From assembly GCA_963790585.1 (NCBI GenBank), contig CAWBOY010000007.1, forward strand, positions 248,001 through 312,000: DNA of 64,000 bases. Reading direction: 5' to 3'. Under the pieces are notes generated by a model that saw only the letters and a program-made list of their open reading frames with translations, did no database searches and was not told where the DNA came from. The translations under genes were made by a program, and so were the position numbers. The first letter of the stretch is position 1. Each line of letters opens with the position of its first letter. The stretch comes from CAWBOY01 sp963790585 (GTDB taxonomy: Bacteria; Planctomycetota; Planctomycetia; Gemmatales; Gemmataceae). Below, in pieces: positions 1 to 9,604 of this stretch.

Positions 1-596
1 GCCGGCCGCGTTTTGGCCAAGCATCGCCAAGGAAAAGAGCGCCTGGCGCCGCCGCCGTTCCAGCGGAGCCGGGTCCATTCCGTCATCTTGCTCGGCGACG
101 CGGCGCAGGATCGGCACAGCCGTCGGGGCAATGAAATGGCCGACACAGGCGATCAAGTATTGGATATATTCGCGCTCCTGACGAAGCCGCGCCCGCTCAG
201 CCTCTTTCTGCTCCGGCGCCAAATTGGCGAGTCTGTTATTCAAATCGCGTTCATTGGCTTCATTGACCTTGAGGGCCGCGTCGAGGCGTTGATCGAGCTT
301 CAGCGCGAAATCGGGATCGGCGGCAAGCTTGGGATCGCGCGGCAACGTCTGCGCGAGATCGTTCGCCCCGCGCCAGCGGACGTCGGGATTGGGATTGTCG
401 ATTCGTTCGAGAAACGCCCGCGGCTCGCTTCCTTGCCCCCGGTGAGCCATTGCAAACAGAGCCAAAAACCGATGATGAGGACCAGGATCAGGCCCGGGAC
501 GAGGAAGAGTTCCAGAATGAATTTGGCGGTCGGCGGACGGACCGGCGGCAATCCTGGTTCAGGGGCGGCGACAGGGGCGTCGAAGTCGGAAGACAT
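1..596 (-). CDS. Membrane-anchored protein of unknown function, C-terminus outside window, one frameshift
   Basis: The reading starts at ATG 596 and runs off the left edge. Residues 1-25 are Pro/Ala-rich. One membrane segment (LVPGLILVLIIGFWLCL) follows, so the protein is probably anchored with a short cytoplasmic tail. After about residue 55 the frame breaks near a run of five G (position ~437). Adding one G restores a sensible downstream reading, FLERIDNPNPDVRWRGAND, which resembles HEAT-like repeat protein, then a charged helical stretch and a second part with PTAVPILRRVAEQDDG. HEAT/PBS-like repeats are therefore possible, but I do not assign a family. It is divergent from the zinc-ribbon propeller gene that starts at 825. 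Confidence 0.55.
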
Positions 597-824
597 GCGA
601 AAATTCTCACGTATTGCGGAAGCGACGATTCAGTGTCGTTGTAGGCGGCGGGGCGATTATTACCAGTCCCAACCGAACCCCACGCGCTCGCGCCTGGGGC
701 TGGTGCGGTCCCGCGTTCGAAATTCCTTTCGCACTTGTGAATCTTCCTGATTCCCCTGGGGCTCTTGGTACATTAAGATACAAGCAAGAGACATTCTCTC
801 CCGTCGCGCCGCAGAGGTTTCGCC

Positions 825-3800
825 GTGCAGATCACTGCTGTCTGTCCATTCTGCAAAGAGATCTACCACCTGGAAGATTCGCTCCTCGGGAAGGCGATTC
901 GCTGTAAAAATACAGCGTGTCAGCGGCCGTTCGTCGTGCAGGTCGAGGCTCCGCCCGTGGCGAAAGAGAATGGTAGTCCACGGGTGCGAACCGAAGCGGC
1001 CGTGCCGTCGCCGCAGGTGTCGGGGGTCGTCGGCGAAATGGTCCCGTTTCTGCCGACCGTGGCCGAGGAACCGCGCATCACAGCACCGATTCCTGAACCG
1101 ATTGAAGTGCCTGAGTTGCTGCCGGACTGGATGAACGCTCCGCCGCCCGTGCGCCGGGATTCGAGCGAACCGCAGCCCGCGCCGACGACGGCGCGACGGC
1201 CGACACGGCCTATTCAAAAGGCGGTGGAGACCAAGTCTGATTCCAAGCCAACCCGCGTCGAGAAACAACGCCCAGCGGCCGAGACGACGCCGGTTCCGCC
1301 GAGCGGCCCGGTCGAGATCGACGCGGGTTCCTGGGAGGCGCCGCCGCCGATTCGACGTGGCGCCGAAGCCGAACCCAAGGTCGAGGCGCAGCCAACACAC
1401 GAAGACATTCCTCATGCAGGCCCGGCGACAGCGCGCTGGGCGCGCCGAATCGTCATCGCCCTGGTGGCCGTTGTCGTCCTCGTGCTGGGCTGGACGGGAG
1501 TCTATTTATTCCGCTTCTTCGCGGAGACCGAAACCCGGGAAGCGCGCGCAGCCAACCAGTCGTATGAGAGTGGAGCGTTCGGCGATGCCAAGGACCGCTT
1601 CAAACGGCTTGGGGAGCGATTTCCGAAGAGCGAGAAAAAGGACGAATATGCCTTCATGGAGGATGTCAGCGCGCTGCGCATGACGCTGACTGACATCAGC
1701 GATCCCATTCAGAGTCTAACCGATTTACAGAGCTTCATCACGCAGCGCGGCCGGGAGCCGTTCTGGCGCACCCAGGCGGCGGCAGTAACCGCCGACGCCG
1801 CCAGGAAGCTCGCCGCCGCGATCCAGCGCGAGGCCAAGAAACCAGGCCCACAGGCGAAAGACCTCAAAGAATCGGTGCCAAAGCTCCGCGATCTCGTCGG
1901 CGCGAATATGACGGCGCCTCAGAACACGGACCTCGACGCGGCAGTCCGTGAGCTCCTGGCCGCGGAGGACCTGGAAAAACGCCGGTCCGATACATTGACA
2001 AGGCTGGCGTCGTTTCTCGATGAAAACCGCCCCTTCCGAGCGGACCAGTTAAAAGCCTTTTCGTTGGCGCTGCGCCAGGAAGCGCCCCGAATCCCTGGTC
2101 TCGCCAGCGAGCCTAGGGTCGAAGAGATTTATAAGCGTCTCCTCGCGCGCCATCGACAGAGCGTTACCTGGGAACCGGGTCCGGCCCGCGACCAGATCGC
2201 GCTCGATGCCGCGGCCGAGGAAGATGCGCCGAGCCTATTCTTCGATCCTGCCTTGATTAAGGCCAGCGGCAACGAACGCGGTGAGGAAAAGATCGTTCTC
2301 GCGCTCGTTCGCGGCGTCCTCTATGGTCAGCATCGCGACACCGGCGATGTTCTCTGGGCGCGGCGCGTCGGTATCGACACGACCATGTTGCCTGTGCGCG
2401 TCCCCGCTTCCGGCGCCAATCCTGAGTTGATTCTCGTCATTTCGGCCGACACCAAGCGGATTGACAGCCTTGGACACGATGGGCCGGCGTCAGTGGCAGT
2501 ATCAATTGAGTGCTTCGTGTTTAGGCAGGCCGCTGATCGTCGGTCGGCAAGCATATCTCGCCACGTTCGACGGCAAAATCCATGTCGTCGAACTGGCCAG
2601 CGGCGAGTTGTTGGGCACATTCAGCCTGCCGCATCGCCTCACCGTGGGGGGCACCGCCCTGCCGTCGATCGGCGGGGCACCACCCTTACGCGTCTATTTT
2701 CCGGGTGACGATCTTTGCGTCTACGAAATCGACATCGCGGAGAAACGGTGTACGGCAATCCTTTATACCGACCACGTCGCCGGGTCGCTGCGCGGCGAAG
2801 CGATCGTGGTCACGCCGGAGATCGGCGCTGGCGATAGTTTTCTCGTGCTCGCTCAAACGGTCGGCCTCGAGGATGTCAAGTTGCGGGTCTTCAAGCTGCC
2901 GATCAAGGAAGGCAACAACTCCGAACTCGAGATGAAGCCGGAGCCCGGGGTTGACGGCTGGACCTGGTTTCCGCCGCACGTGGACGGCGAAAAGATCGTG
3001 CTACTGAGCGATCTCGGCCGCCTCGGGATATTTGGCATCAAGCAAAGACTCAACAACGACCACCCGCTCTTTCCGCTGCTGGTCGATCCGCCGAATCAAC
3101 GACAGGCAATTGCCCCGGCCATGACGCGTGGTTTTGATATTTCACCCTTCCTCGGAGCTGGGGCACGGCACGCCGAGAGGACGCGCGGCCAGGTCGTTCA
3201 TGTCGAGGACCAGGATCACTGGCTCTCGCGCTCGGCCAGCTGCAACGACTGCGGCAAGCAATCGATTTTAGCAAGGGGGCGAGCGATTGCTCCCGTCTGG
3301 AACGCGCCGCTTGTCGTTGGGCTCGCCCGTTCACGCCGCGCAAGTGTTTGAAGACGAACGCACGGGGCGCTCCACGCTGCACCTGGTCACGCGTCCGGTC
3401 GGTCAACCGGTCGTGCATACGACGGCGGTTGACGACCAGGAAGGGGCGGTCCGTTGGCAACGACAAATCGGCCTGGTGCCGCAAGGCTCGCCGCTCATCC
3501 TCAAGAATCCGGACGATGAACCGTTCCTTCTCGTTCAGGATCAAGGATCGAGCCTATATCTGCTTCCTCCCGAAAACCACGCCTCCGACGTGCCCTTATG
3601 GCAAGCGGGCGCGGCCTGATCGCTGGCCCGCTGGATCACAATCGCGCGTTTCCATCCATGCTGATACCGACCGCTGACAACGGCTCGGCATATCAGATCG
3701 CAGCGCCCGATAAGGGCGAATCGATGGTCGTGCGCCAGGTTTATTGGAATACAAAAGATCGCAAATGGGATGTAATTACGACCACCGTGGTCGTGACCAA

Positions 3801-4647
3801 TCCCACGGGCCGGTGCTCGCGGGGAAGCCCGCCCTGGTCGGTGCCGCGCTGATTCTACCGCTCTCGGACGGCAGCCTCGGCCGAGTCAAACTAACGGGGG
3901 CGAAGGTCAGCACACTCGAACCCGGCCTTAACTGGCGTGCGCGCAGCCTTAAGCCCGATGCGCGCGGCGAAGTTGTGTCTCTCGGCGGCGACCGCTTTCT
4001 CACGACCAACGGAGCGAATGGCATACGTGTCTGGGAATGGGCGCTGGACAAGTCCGAGCCGATCCCGCTTCCCGCTGGGCAGCCGGGACGAAGAAAAAGT
4101 GTCGCTCGATAACATCGTGGGCTCACCGTTGGTGATGCCTGGGAGTGCCGACGGTGCTCCGGTCGATGTGGTTGTTGCCGATGCGGGTGGGAGCCTTTAT
4201 CTGGTGAAGCTGGCCGCCAACGGCGTGCCCACGGTGCGTCGAACCTGGAAGCTGAAAGGGAAAGTCACGTCTGGCCCGTTCCTCGGTTCGGCACCCGGTC
4301 AGGAGCTGCGCGTCGGCTGCGTGGTCGACGATAAGAATCTTGTTTGGATTGATCCGACAGGCGACCAGGAGCTATGGACCCACGCGGCGGAAGACACCAT
4401 CGTCGGCACGCCCATTATCGACAGGGGGGCCATTATCCTCGCAGACGAGTCCGGCCTGATCGCCGCTCTCGACCCGGCAACCGGTCAGCCGCTCGGCAAA
4501 GGATATCGACTTCGGGGCACCATCATACCCGCCAGCGGGACGACGCTCTTCGGCACGAATCGCCTATTCCGGCCAGCCCGATTGCTCGTGCCGCTGACCG
4601 ATGGGACGATGGTGTTGATTCGTATGGGACAGCTTATAGGGTTTTGA
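825..4647 (+). CDS. Zinc-ribbon / transmembrane / PQQ-like beta-propeller protein, interrupted by several frameshifts
   Basis: GTG start at 825 (no better ATG in frame). The N-terminus is an MJ0042-type zinc ribbon (CPFCKEIYHLE, then CKNTAC). A long Pro-rich linker follows, then one TM helix (IVIALVAVVVLVLGWTG, about residue 210). Next is an Ala/Glu-rich helical region and, from about codon 450, repeated strands of the PQQ/quinoprotein type (ATFDGKIHVVELASG; LADESGLIAALDPATGQPLG) to the stop at 4647. The reading changes frame near 2460, 3290, 3610, 3810 and 4085, probably also near 3200, yet protein-like sequence continues in each frame, so this is one gene of about 1270 codons. The topology suggests a cytoplasmic zinc ribbon and an outside propeller that could sense or scaffold. 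No catalytic residues are recognised. Confidence 0.7.
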
Positions 4648-4680
4648 ACGGCTTTCTGAAAAGTTGCGTCTCCCCCGCCG

Positions 4681-4768
4681 AGCCGTGGCCGGGGTCGGTA
4701 CTCCGACCCCGGGTCTCTAGAGCGGTCAGGGCTACGCCGGGGTCGGAGTACCGACCCCGGCCACGGCT
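4681..4768. repeat. Dispersed palindrome family A, copy 1 (perfect 32-nt arms)
   Basis: Arms at 4681-4712 and 4737-4768 are perfect reverse complements with a 24-nt loop. Each arm is itself nearly palindromic around GGGGTCGGTACTCCGACCCC. Related copies lie at 13057-13139, 42743-42827 and 50613-50699. It sits 33 nt after the stop of the propeller gene and could act as a transcript-stabilising or terminating hairpin. There is no T-run. Confidence 0.85.
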
Positions 4769-4785
4769 ATTCATGCACGACGGCT

Positions 4786-5032
4786 AAGAGGGCGTTTATT
4801 AGGTCTTACACGCCATTTATCGTGGGCAAGGGTACTCTTTTATTTGGCAAGGGTGGTTGGTGGCATACTTGGCAAGCGCTCACGGATAACGACGTAAATC
4901 TTTTATTTCTATAGACTTGAGACAAATATCATCAAGTTGATAAGCATTAGCCAGACGACCACCCTTGCCAAAGTAGATTTGGCTGGCAAGGGTGGTCCGG
5001 CCGAGGGGGGTGGGCCTAATAAACACCCTCTA
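4786..5032. mobile_element. MITE-like element with ~20-bp imperfect terminal inverted repeats
   Basis: The left end AAGAGGGCGTTTATTAGG (from 4786) and the reverse complement of the right end, TAGAGGGTGTTTATTAGG (ending 5032), match at all but two of 18 positions. A TA dinucleotide lies at or beside each end, as expected for an IS630/Tc1-type target, though the exact boundary is ambiguous. The ~247-bp interior is AT-richer than its surroundings, has no ORF, and carries three copies of GGCAAGGGTGG in both orientations (about 4840, 4965, 4985). It appears non-autonomous; the mobilising transposase is not identified. Confidence 0.55.
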
Positions 5033-5155
5033 GGACCGCAAACAGATCTACTCAAAGACTTCACATCAAATCGGCTAGTCATCACATAAAATAACAGCCG
5101 TCTGAGCCGATCGTATTGAATTCCTCGTTCCCGTTGCCAACCCTATAGGTTCTGC

Positions 5156-6214
5156 ATGCGCAAATCTATGTCTCTGTTTTCTTGGCTCAAGCTCGTGACG
5201 AGTCTTGTGACTCTAGTCGCGGTCTGTACCATCGGGGCCGGCGTGTCGGCGAAGTTGGCCGAGCGGGACGGACCCAAGATCGGCACGGAACGAAACTGGA
5301 AAGAGGCGCCAGCCATCGTCGAGGTCGATACGTCCGAAGACGTGTTCGCCATCGGCGACGTCCACGGCGACTACGACCGCATGATTACCTTGCTCACAGC
5401 CGGGAAAATCATCGCGGGGCGGCCCGGCCTTCCTGAAGATGTTCGTTGGACCGCTCAGAAATCGATCCTTGTCAGCACCGGCGATTTGATCGACAAGGGA
5501 ACGCATTCGGTCGATGTGCTGACCTTCTTCCGCGCCCTGCAGGCGAGCGCGGCCAAGGCCGGCGGGCGCGTCATTGTTACGATGGGCAATCATGAAGCCG
5601 AATTTCTGATCGATTCCAACAACACGAAAGCCGCTAACTTCATCGACGAACTCAACAAACTCGACATCAAGCCGAGCGATGTCGCCGTGGGCCAAGACAA
5701 ACTCGGTCTCGGCGCCTTTTTGCGGACCTTGCCCGTAGGAGTGCGCGTCAATGATTGGTTCTTTGCCCACGCCGGGAACACACAAGGGTTGTCGCTGAAG
5801 AAACTCGCCGAGACCATCGAAACCGACGTGAGCAAGAAAGGCTACAAAGTCAATGTGCTCTTGGGTGACAAGGGTTTGCTCGAAGCTCGGTTGAATATAC
5901 AGCCTTGGTGGGAAACCAAGGAGGACCCAGGAAATGGTGAAAACCATCTGAGGGGCTATCTCGATACGTTAGGCGTCAAACACCTTGTGATCGGGCATCA
6001 ACCCGGCAAGATCCAATTTGAGGACGGAACGACCCGTAAAAAAGGGGTTCCCTACCAGAAATTCAACGGTCTGATTTTTCTTAACGATGTGGGTATGAGC
6101 GAAGCCGTGGATAACAGTCACGGCGCTCTGTTGCATGTCCTTACCGGAAAAAAAAGCCGCGCCGAGGTGATTTACCCAGACCAAGCGATATCGACGCTTT
6201 GGCCGGGTTCGTGA
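5156..6214 (+). CDS. Secreted or membrane-tethered calcineurin-like metallophosphoesterase
   Basis: 352 aa, start ATG 5156. Residues 8-32 form a hydrophobic signal/anchor (WLKLVTSLVTLVAVCTIGAG). The metallophosphatase signature follows in order: GDVHGDYDR, then STGDLIDKG, then MGNHEAEF, then FAHAG, then VIGHQPG. These are the metal-binding motifs (GDxHG, GDxxD, GNHE, GH) of the PP1/Shewanella-like protein phosphatase group within the calcineurin superfamily. All expected metal ligands seem present, so it should be an active phosphoesterase acting outside the cytoplasm. The substrate cannot be deduced. The frame is intact, unlike many neighbours. The SPFH gene follows about 110 nt later, too far to prove an operon. 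Confidence 0.85.
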   Translation: MRKSMSLFSWLKLVTSLVTLVAVCTIGAGVSAKLAERDGPKIGTERNWKEAPAIVEVDTSEDVFAIGDVHGDYDRMITLLTAGKIIAGRPGLPEDVRWTAQKSILVSTGDLIDKGTHSVDVLTFFRALQASAAKAGGRVIVTMGNHEAEFLIDSNNTKAANFIDELNKLDIKPSDVAVGQDKLGLGAFLRTLPVGVRVNDWFFAHAGNTQGLSLKKLAETIETDVSKKGYKVNVLLGDKGLLEARLNIQPWWETKEDPGNGENHLRGYLDTLGVKHLVIGHQPGKIQFEDGTTRKKGVPYQKFNGLIFLNDVGMSEAVDNSHGALLHVLTGKKSRAEVIYPDQAISTLWPGS

Positions 6215-6324
6215 TAGTAGCCGAATTCGCTAGTGTTGGAGGGGCTGGTTTTCTTGCCGCCTTTTCGCATAATAAGCCAAAATAGCGATCCTTTTCGGCG
6301 ATATTCCTTCCCCGAGGATTTTCC

Positions 6325-7254
6325 GTGGTCGATCGACCGTTACGTTTGCTCCCTGGCGTACCCATGTTGCTCGCGGTGATCGTCGCCTTTCCCGCGACCG
6401 TCGCCTTGGCCGCCGTCTTGGCCACGATGTGGCCGCCGTACATCTTATTTTGCATTCCACTGCTGATAGGCTGGTTCATTTGCCTTTTTGGCTTCAAGGT
6501 GGTGAGCCCCAATGAAACCAAAGTCGTACAGCTATTCGGCAAGTACGTGGGAAATGTGACGGACGTCGGCCTATTTTGGGGCAACCCGTTGTACTGGGCG
6601 ACCAGCGTTTCGCAACGTCTACAGACCTTTGAGACCGGTCAGACCAACACGCCGGAACGCAAGGACGCGGCAGGAAAGGTCTATGAAAGCGCTACCCGTA
6701 GCCGCCAACCAAGCAAGGTCAACGATCGCGACGGTACGCCGATCGAAATCGCCGCCGTCGTGGTTTGGAAGGCAGTACGACCCGGCGAGGCGGTGTTCGC
6801 CGTTCAGAACTATGTCGAATTCGTGTACACGCAGAGCGAAGCGGCCCTGCGGAATTTGGCCAGCCTCTATTCCTACGACCCTCATGGCGAGGAGCGCAGC
6901 CTGCGCGGCCATACCAAGGAAGTTGCCGAAGAGCTGAAACGCGAACTCCACGAGCGACTCGACAAGGCTGGCGTGGAGGTTGTCGACGCACGCATCAGTC
7001 ATTTGGCGTATGCTCCGGAGATCGCATCCGCGATGCTACAACGCCAGCAGGCCACCGCCACGGTCGCCGCCCGGCAAATCATCGTTGCCAATGCCGTCGG
7101 CATGGTTGAGATGGCGCTGGCGGAACTCCAATCGAAAGGGATTGTCGATTTCGATCCCGAGCGGCGCGCGATTATGGTTAGCAATTTACTGGTCGTGCTG
7201 TGCAGTCATTCGGGGGCTCAGCCGGTTATAAACACGGGAATGGTTCATCCATGA
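6325..7254 (+). CDS. SPFH/Band 7 (stomatin-prohibitin) domain membrane protein
   Basis: 309 aa from GTG 6325. Two closely spaced hydrophobic helices lie at residues 12-55 (MLLAVIVAFPATVALAAV; YILFCIPLLIGWFICLFGF). The SPFH core opens with VVSPNETKVVQLFGKYVG and includes DGTPIEIAAVVVW. The C-terminal helical part has the typical AEELKRELHERLDKAGVEV and RQQATATVAARQIIVANAVG. Family proteins oligomerise on membranes and scaffold proteases or stress complexes. The start at 6325 follows a purine-rich GAGG at 6314-6317. The stop overlaps a short ATG frame (7251-7403) that I do not call, because it runs into the opposite-strand gene. Confidence 0.85.
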   Translation: MVDRPLRLLPGVPMLLAVIVAFPATVALAAVLATMWPPYILFCIPLLIGWFICLFGFKVVSPNETKVVQLFGKYVGNVTDVGLFWGNPLYWATSVSQRLQTFETGQTNTPERKDAAGKVYESATRSRQPSKVNDRDGTPIEIAAVVVWKAVRPGEAVFAVQNYVEFVYTQSEAALRNLASLYSYDPHGEERSLRGHTKEVAEELKRELHERLDKAGVEVVDARISHLAYAPEIASAMLQRQQATATVAARQIIVANAVGMVEMALAELQSKGIVDFDPERRAIMVSNLLVVLCSHSGAQPVINTGMVHP

Positions 7255-7323
7255 GTCGAAGGAACGCGCGGCTTGCGCCACCGGACCTTGGCAATGGCCA
7301 TGACCAACGCGGTCGCGTCCTAT

Positions 7324-7749
7324 TTATTCCCGCACCTCGACCATCTCAACGACATCGTCGAGCGGTATCCAAGCCACGCTGCCTTCGAGCATCGGTTTGG
7401 TGATTTTTTTCGGCCCCTCGACCTCGACGCCCACGACGAACGAGCGCCCCGCGATGGAACGGATCTTAGCGTCCTTGAGCGTGGCGGATAATTTGTCCTT
7501 GGCGAGCACTACAAGATAGCCTTTCGGGTTGATCGGCGTACCGTCGGCGGCTTCGGCGTTGAGGGCGGCGATTCGCGCCTTGAGGGCGAGCACATCGGGA
7601 TGCGTGGGGCCATGATCCTTCAGCAGGGCATTTAGTTCCCCCTCAAGCGCTTTGCGCGTCGGGCCAGGCCTGGGGCGGTCGTCTCGCGCCCAGGTCGCGG
7701 ATAGCATCAACAAAGCCAAGAGACCGGCCAACATGAGGATGCGTGACAT
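7324..7749 (-). CDS. Small secreted protein of unknown function
   Basis: 141 aa, ATG at 7749, preceded by GGGAGATGG about 5 nt upstream. Residues 1-21 form a signal peptide (MSRILMLAGLLALLMLSATWA). A short charged coiled segment follows (KALEGELNALLKDHGPTHPDV), then a compact C-terminal domain with SFVVGVEVEG and VAWIPLDDVVEMVEV. I recognise no family. It is convergent with the SPFH gene and lies 50 nt downstream of the membrane protein at 7800-8255 on the same strand. Confidence 0.6.
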   Translation of the reverse strand: MSRILMLAGLLALLMLSATWARDDRPRPGPTRKALEGELNALLKDHGPTHPDVLALKARIAALNAEAADGTPINPKGYLVVLAKDKLSATLKDAKIRSIAGRSFVVGVEVEGPKKITKPMLEGSVAWIPLDDVVEMVEVRE

Positions 7750-7799
7750 GATTCCATCTCCCGTTGTCTAGTAAATAGAAATCGTGAGTTTTGCGGAAT

Positions 7800-8255
7800 T
7801 CAGACGCGTGATGTCTCCAGAGCCACAACCAGCGGATTCGCGCGGCCGGCGCGATTTTTCACGGCCGTAATAAAGCCAGTCATATCGGACAAGTAGAGCG
7901 GGATCCAAATCGGGGATCCTCCGGCGATCGAGGCGACGCTCAGGTAGCGCAAGCCAAACAGATTTTGACGCTGCACGTCGCTCACCTCGGACCAGGCGAT
8001 CGTGCGATAAGCCCCCCAGAAATTGTAGCACCGAACCCCATGATGCAAAACGTATACCGGGAATAGCGCGACAGCTACCCCAAACAGCAATCCGATCGTG
8101 AGCGCGCCTCCGATCGTTTCGGGGCCAGAGGTCGGCCGACCTTGCGCCCAAGAGATGCCGTAAACGATCGCGCCGATGATCCCAAAGAAGGTGAGAGTCC
8201 ATTGCAATAGCACGACGAGGGAAGATCGAAATAGCAAGCGTTCTGATGAGTCCAT
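7800..8255 (-). CDS. Small membrane protein with a possible PH-like cytoplasmic part
   Basis: 151 aa, ATG 8255. Two TM helices lie near residues 12-34 (SLVVLLQWTLTFFGIIGAIV) and 47-70 (GGALTIGLLFGVAVALFPVY). The remaining ~75 residues (ARTIAWSEVSDVQ-like opening, seen as YRTIAWSEVSDVQRQN, then SDMTGFITAVKN) resemble the bacterial PH-like/YcxB style of two helices plus a beta domain. That comparison is inference from pattern only. It precedes the small secreted protein in the same direction. Confidence 0.55.
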   Translation of the reverse strand: MDSSERLLFRSSLVVLLQWTLTFFGIIGAIVYGISWAQGRPTSGPETIGGALTIGLLFGVAVALFPVYVLHHGVRCYNFWGAYRTIAWSEVSDVQRQNLFGLRYLSVASIAGGSPIWIPLYLSDMTGFITAVKNRAGRANPLVVALETSRV

Positions 8256-8271
8256 GTGCCACCATGTCTGT

Positions 8272-8382
8272 CCGAGTCTGAAGCGTTAGCGAAGAGCATT
8301 TTATCCATTTGGACACCAATGTTCTTCGCTAACGCTTCAGACTCGGTAATGCGAGTGCTCTTCGCTGACGCTTCAGGCTCGG
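8272..8382. repeat. Dispersed palindrome family B, three arms
   Basis: The left arm CCGAGTCTGAAGCGTTAGCG (from 8272) pairs with 8321-8346. A third arm, in the same orientation as the second and with small changes, lies at 8356-8382. The family core is GAGCCTGAAGCG(T/C)(A/T)AGCGAAG, seen again at 11393-11514. It occupies the divergent gap between the 7800-8255 gene and the FHA gene. Confidence 0.8.
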
Positions 8383-8465
8383 TAATACTGCCTTGCGACT
8401 TGATCGGCTGCCGAATACAAACGATCTATCGGCCCCTACCCCCGTCTACCCGCGAGCGCGGAGTG

Positions 8466-9457
8466 ATGGCCCTGCTTAATCGCGTCTATTTCAATGCCGT
8501 CTTCGGGGCCATCGGCGGCCTGATTGGCTGGATGCTTTTTGGCGTCTTTGGCCATAAGGTCGTCGCTGAATCGTTTCAGGACTATCAAGCCCTACTCGGC
8601 GGCGCACTCATCGGCGGGTCGATCGGCTATTTCGTGGTGAGCGTCGAGGCGATCCGCGATCGCTCCTTTCTCCGTTTCTTCCGCTTGGCGACATTTGGGC
8701 TCGTTCTTGGTGCTCTTGGTGGCGCGCCGGGAATGTGGGTCGGCGATTTAATTTTACGCGGCGTGAATGCCTGGGTTTTGTCGACTGGGGCCGGCGCGGG
8801 CGGCTCGATGGATCGGCTTGCCTCGGTCCTTGCACGCGGCATCGGCTGGATGATCCTCGGCTCGGCCGTCGGCATGAGCGAAGGGATTGCATCATGGTCG
8901 CTCGGCAAGTTCAGCTATGGCACGGTCGGCGGCGCTCTGGGCGGCTTCTTCGGCGGTTGTCTCTTTGGCGTCGCTTATGCCCAGGTCATCGCTATCAGCG
9001 ACAGTGGCTCGGGCGGTGTCGCGGCTCGCTTTTGGGGCGGACTGGGGTTGGTGATCTTGGGCGCTGTATCGGTGCGCTCTCCGCGCTGGTACGCGGCGTG
9101 TTTCAACCAGCGTCGGTGCGCGTCATGCGCGGCTGGCAGGAAGGACGCGAGTATCCGCTCGAAAACGCCGAGAATACCCTCGGCCGCGACGAGCAGGCCG
9201 ATATCGCTCTGTTCCGCGACATGAAAGTAGCCAAGCATCACGCCGCCATTCGGCGCGACGGCAAACGCTTTGTTCTCGTCAACCTGGGAACGGACCCGGA
9301 GCAGACACGCGTCAACGATGAGCCCGTGGTAAAATCACGAGTGTTAAACGAAGCGGATCGGATTCAACTGGGCGGCGTCGTGTTGCGCTTTCAAAATCGA
9401 GGCGCTCGCACGGTTGGCCGCGACGCGAAACGGAGCGCTCGGAAGCAGCGCATTTGA
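8466..9457 (+). CDS. Glycine-zipper membrane protein with C-terminal FHA domain, one frameshift
   Basis: ATG 8466. The N-terminal ~200 residues are a Gly-rich multi-helix membrane region (GAIGGLIGWMLFGVFG; GGALIGGSIGYFVV; GALGGFFGGCLFGVAYA). A frame change near 9070 leads into a short linker and an FHA domain: YPLENAENTLGRDEQADIAL, then KHHAAI, then FVLVNLGTDPEQTRVNDEPV. The FHA Gly-Arg and the Ser/His turn region are recognisable (GRDE; VAKHHAAI). Such proteins tether phospho-threonine recognition to the membrane. It lies directly upstream of the phospho-signalling genes, on the same strand, and may belong with them. Confidence 0.7.
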
Positions 9458-9593
9458 CGCATTAGCCTTCCCTCGCCCCGAAGGGGAGAGGGGCTGGGGG
9501 TGAGGGGCAAAGTCCGCGGAAACTTCGCCCCCTCACCCCAACCCCTCTCCCCCTTTGGGGGCGAGGGGCGTTTTCGGATACAGCGCATTTGAC
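9446..9593. repeat. CCCTCACCCC-type palindrome flanked by a 13-bp direct repeat
   Basis: Arms at 9471-9508 and 9527-9566 pair (GGGGAGAGGGGCTGGGGGTG against CACCCCAACCCCTCTCCCC). The block is bracketed by identical CAGCGCATTTGAC at 9446-9458 and 9581-9593. The left copy contains the stop codon of the FHA gene. The arrangement looks like insertion of a ~120-bp palindromic element with duplication of its target, although slipped duplication is also possible. Confidence 0.7.
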
Positions 9594-9604
9594 AGGTATT
9601 TTCG

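Noticed and set aside
660..1415. 251-codon minus-strand frame
   Set aside because: It is antisense to the zinc-ribbon start of the propeller gene and is an Arg-rich shadow typical of GC-rich DNA.
5213..5947. 244-codon minus-strand frame
   Set aside because: It is a shadow of the metallophosphoesterase, whose motifs are unambiguous on the plus strand.
7251..7403. Short ATG frame overlapping the SPFH stop
   Set aside because: It is 50 codons, basic, and runs into the opposite-strand secreted protein; no family resemblance.
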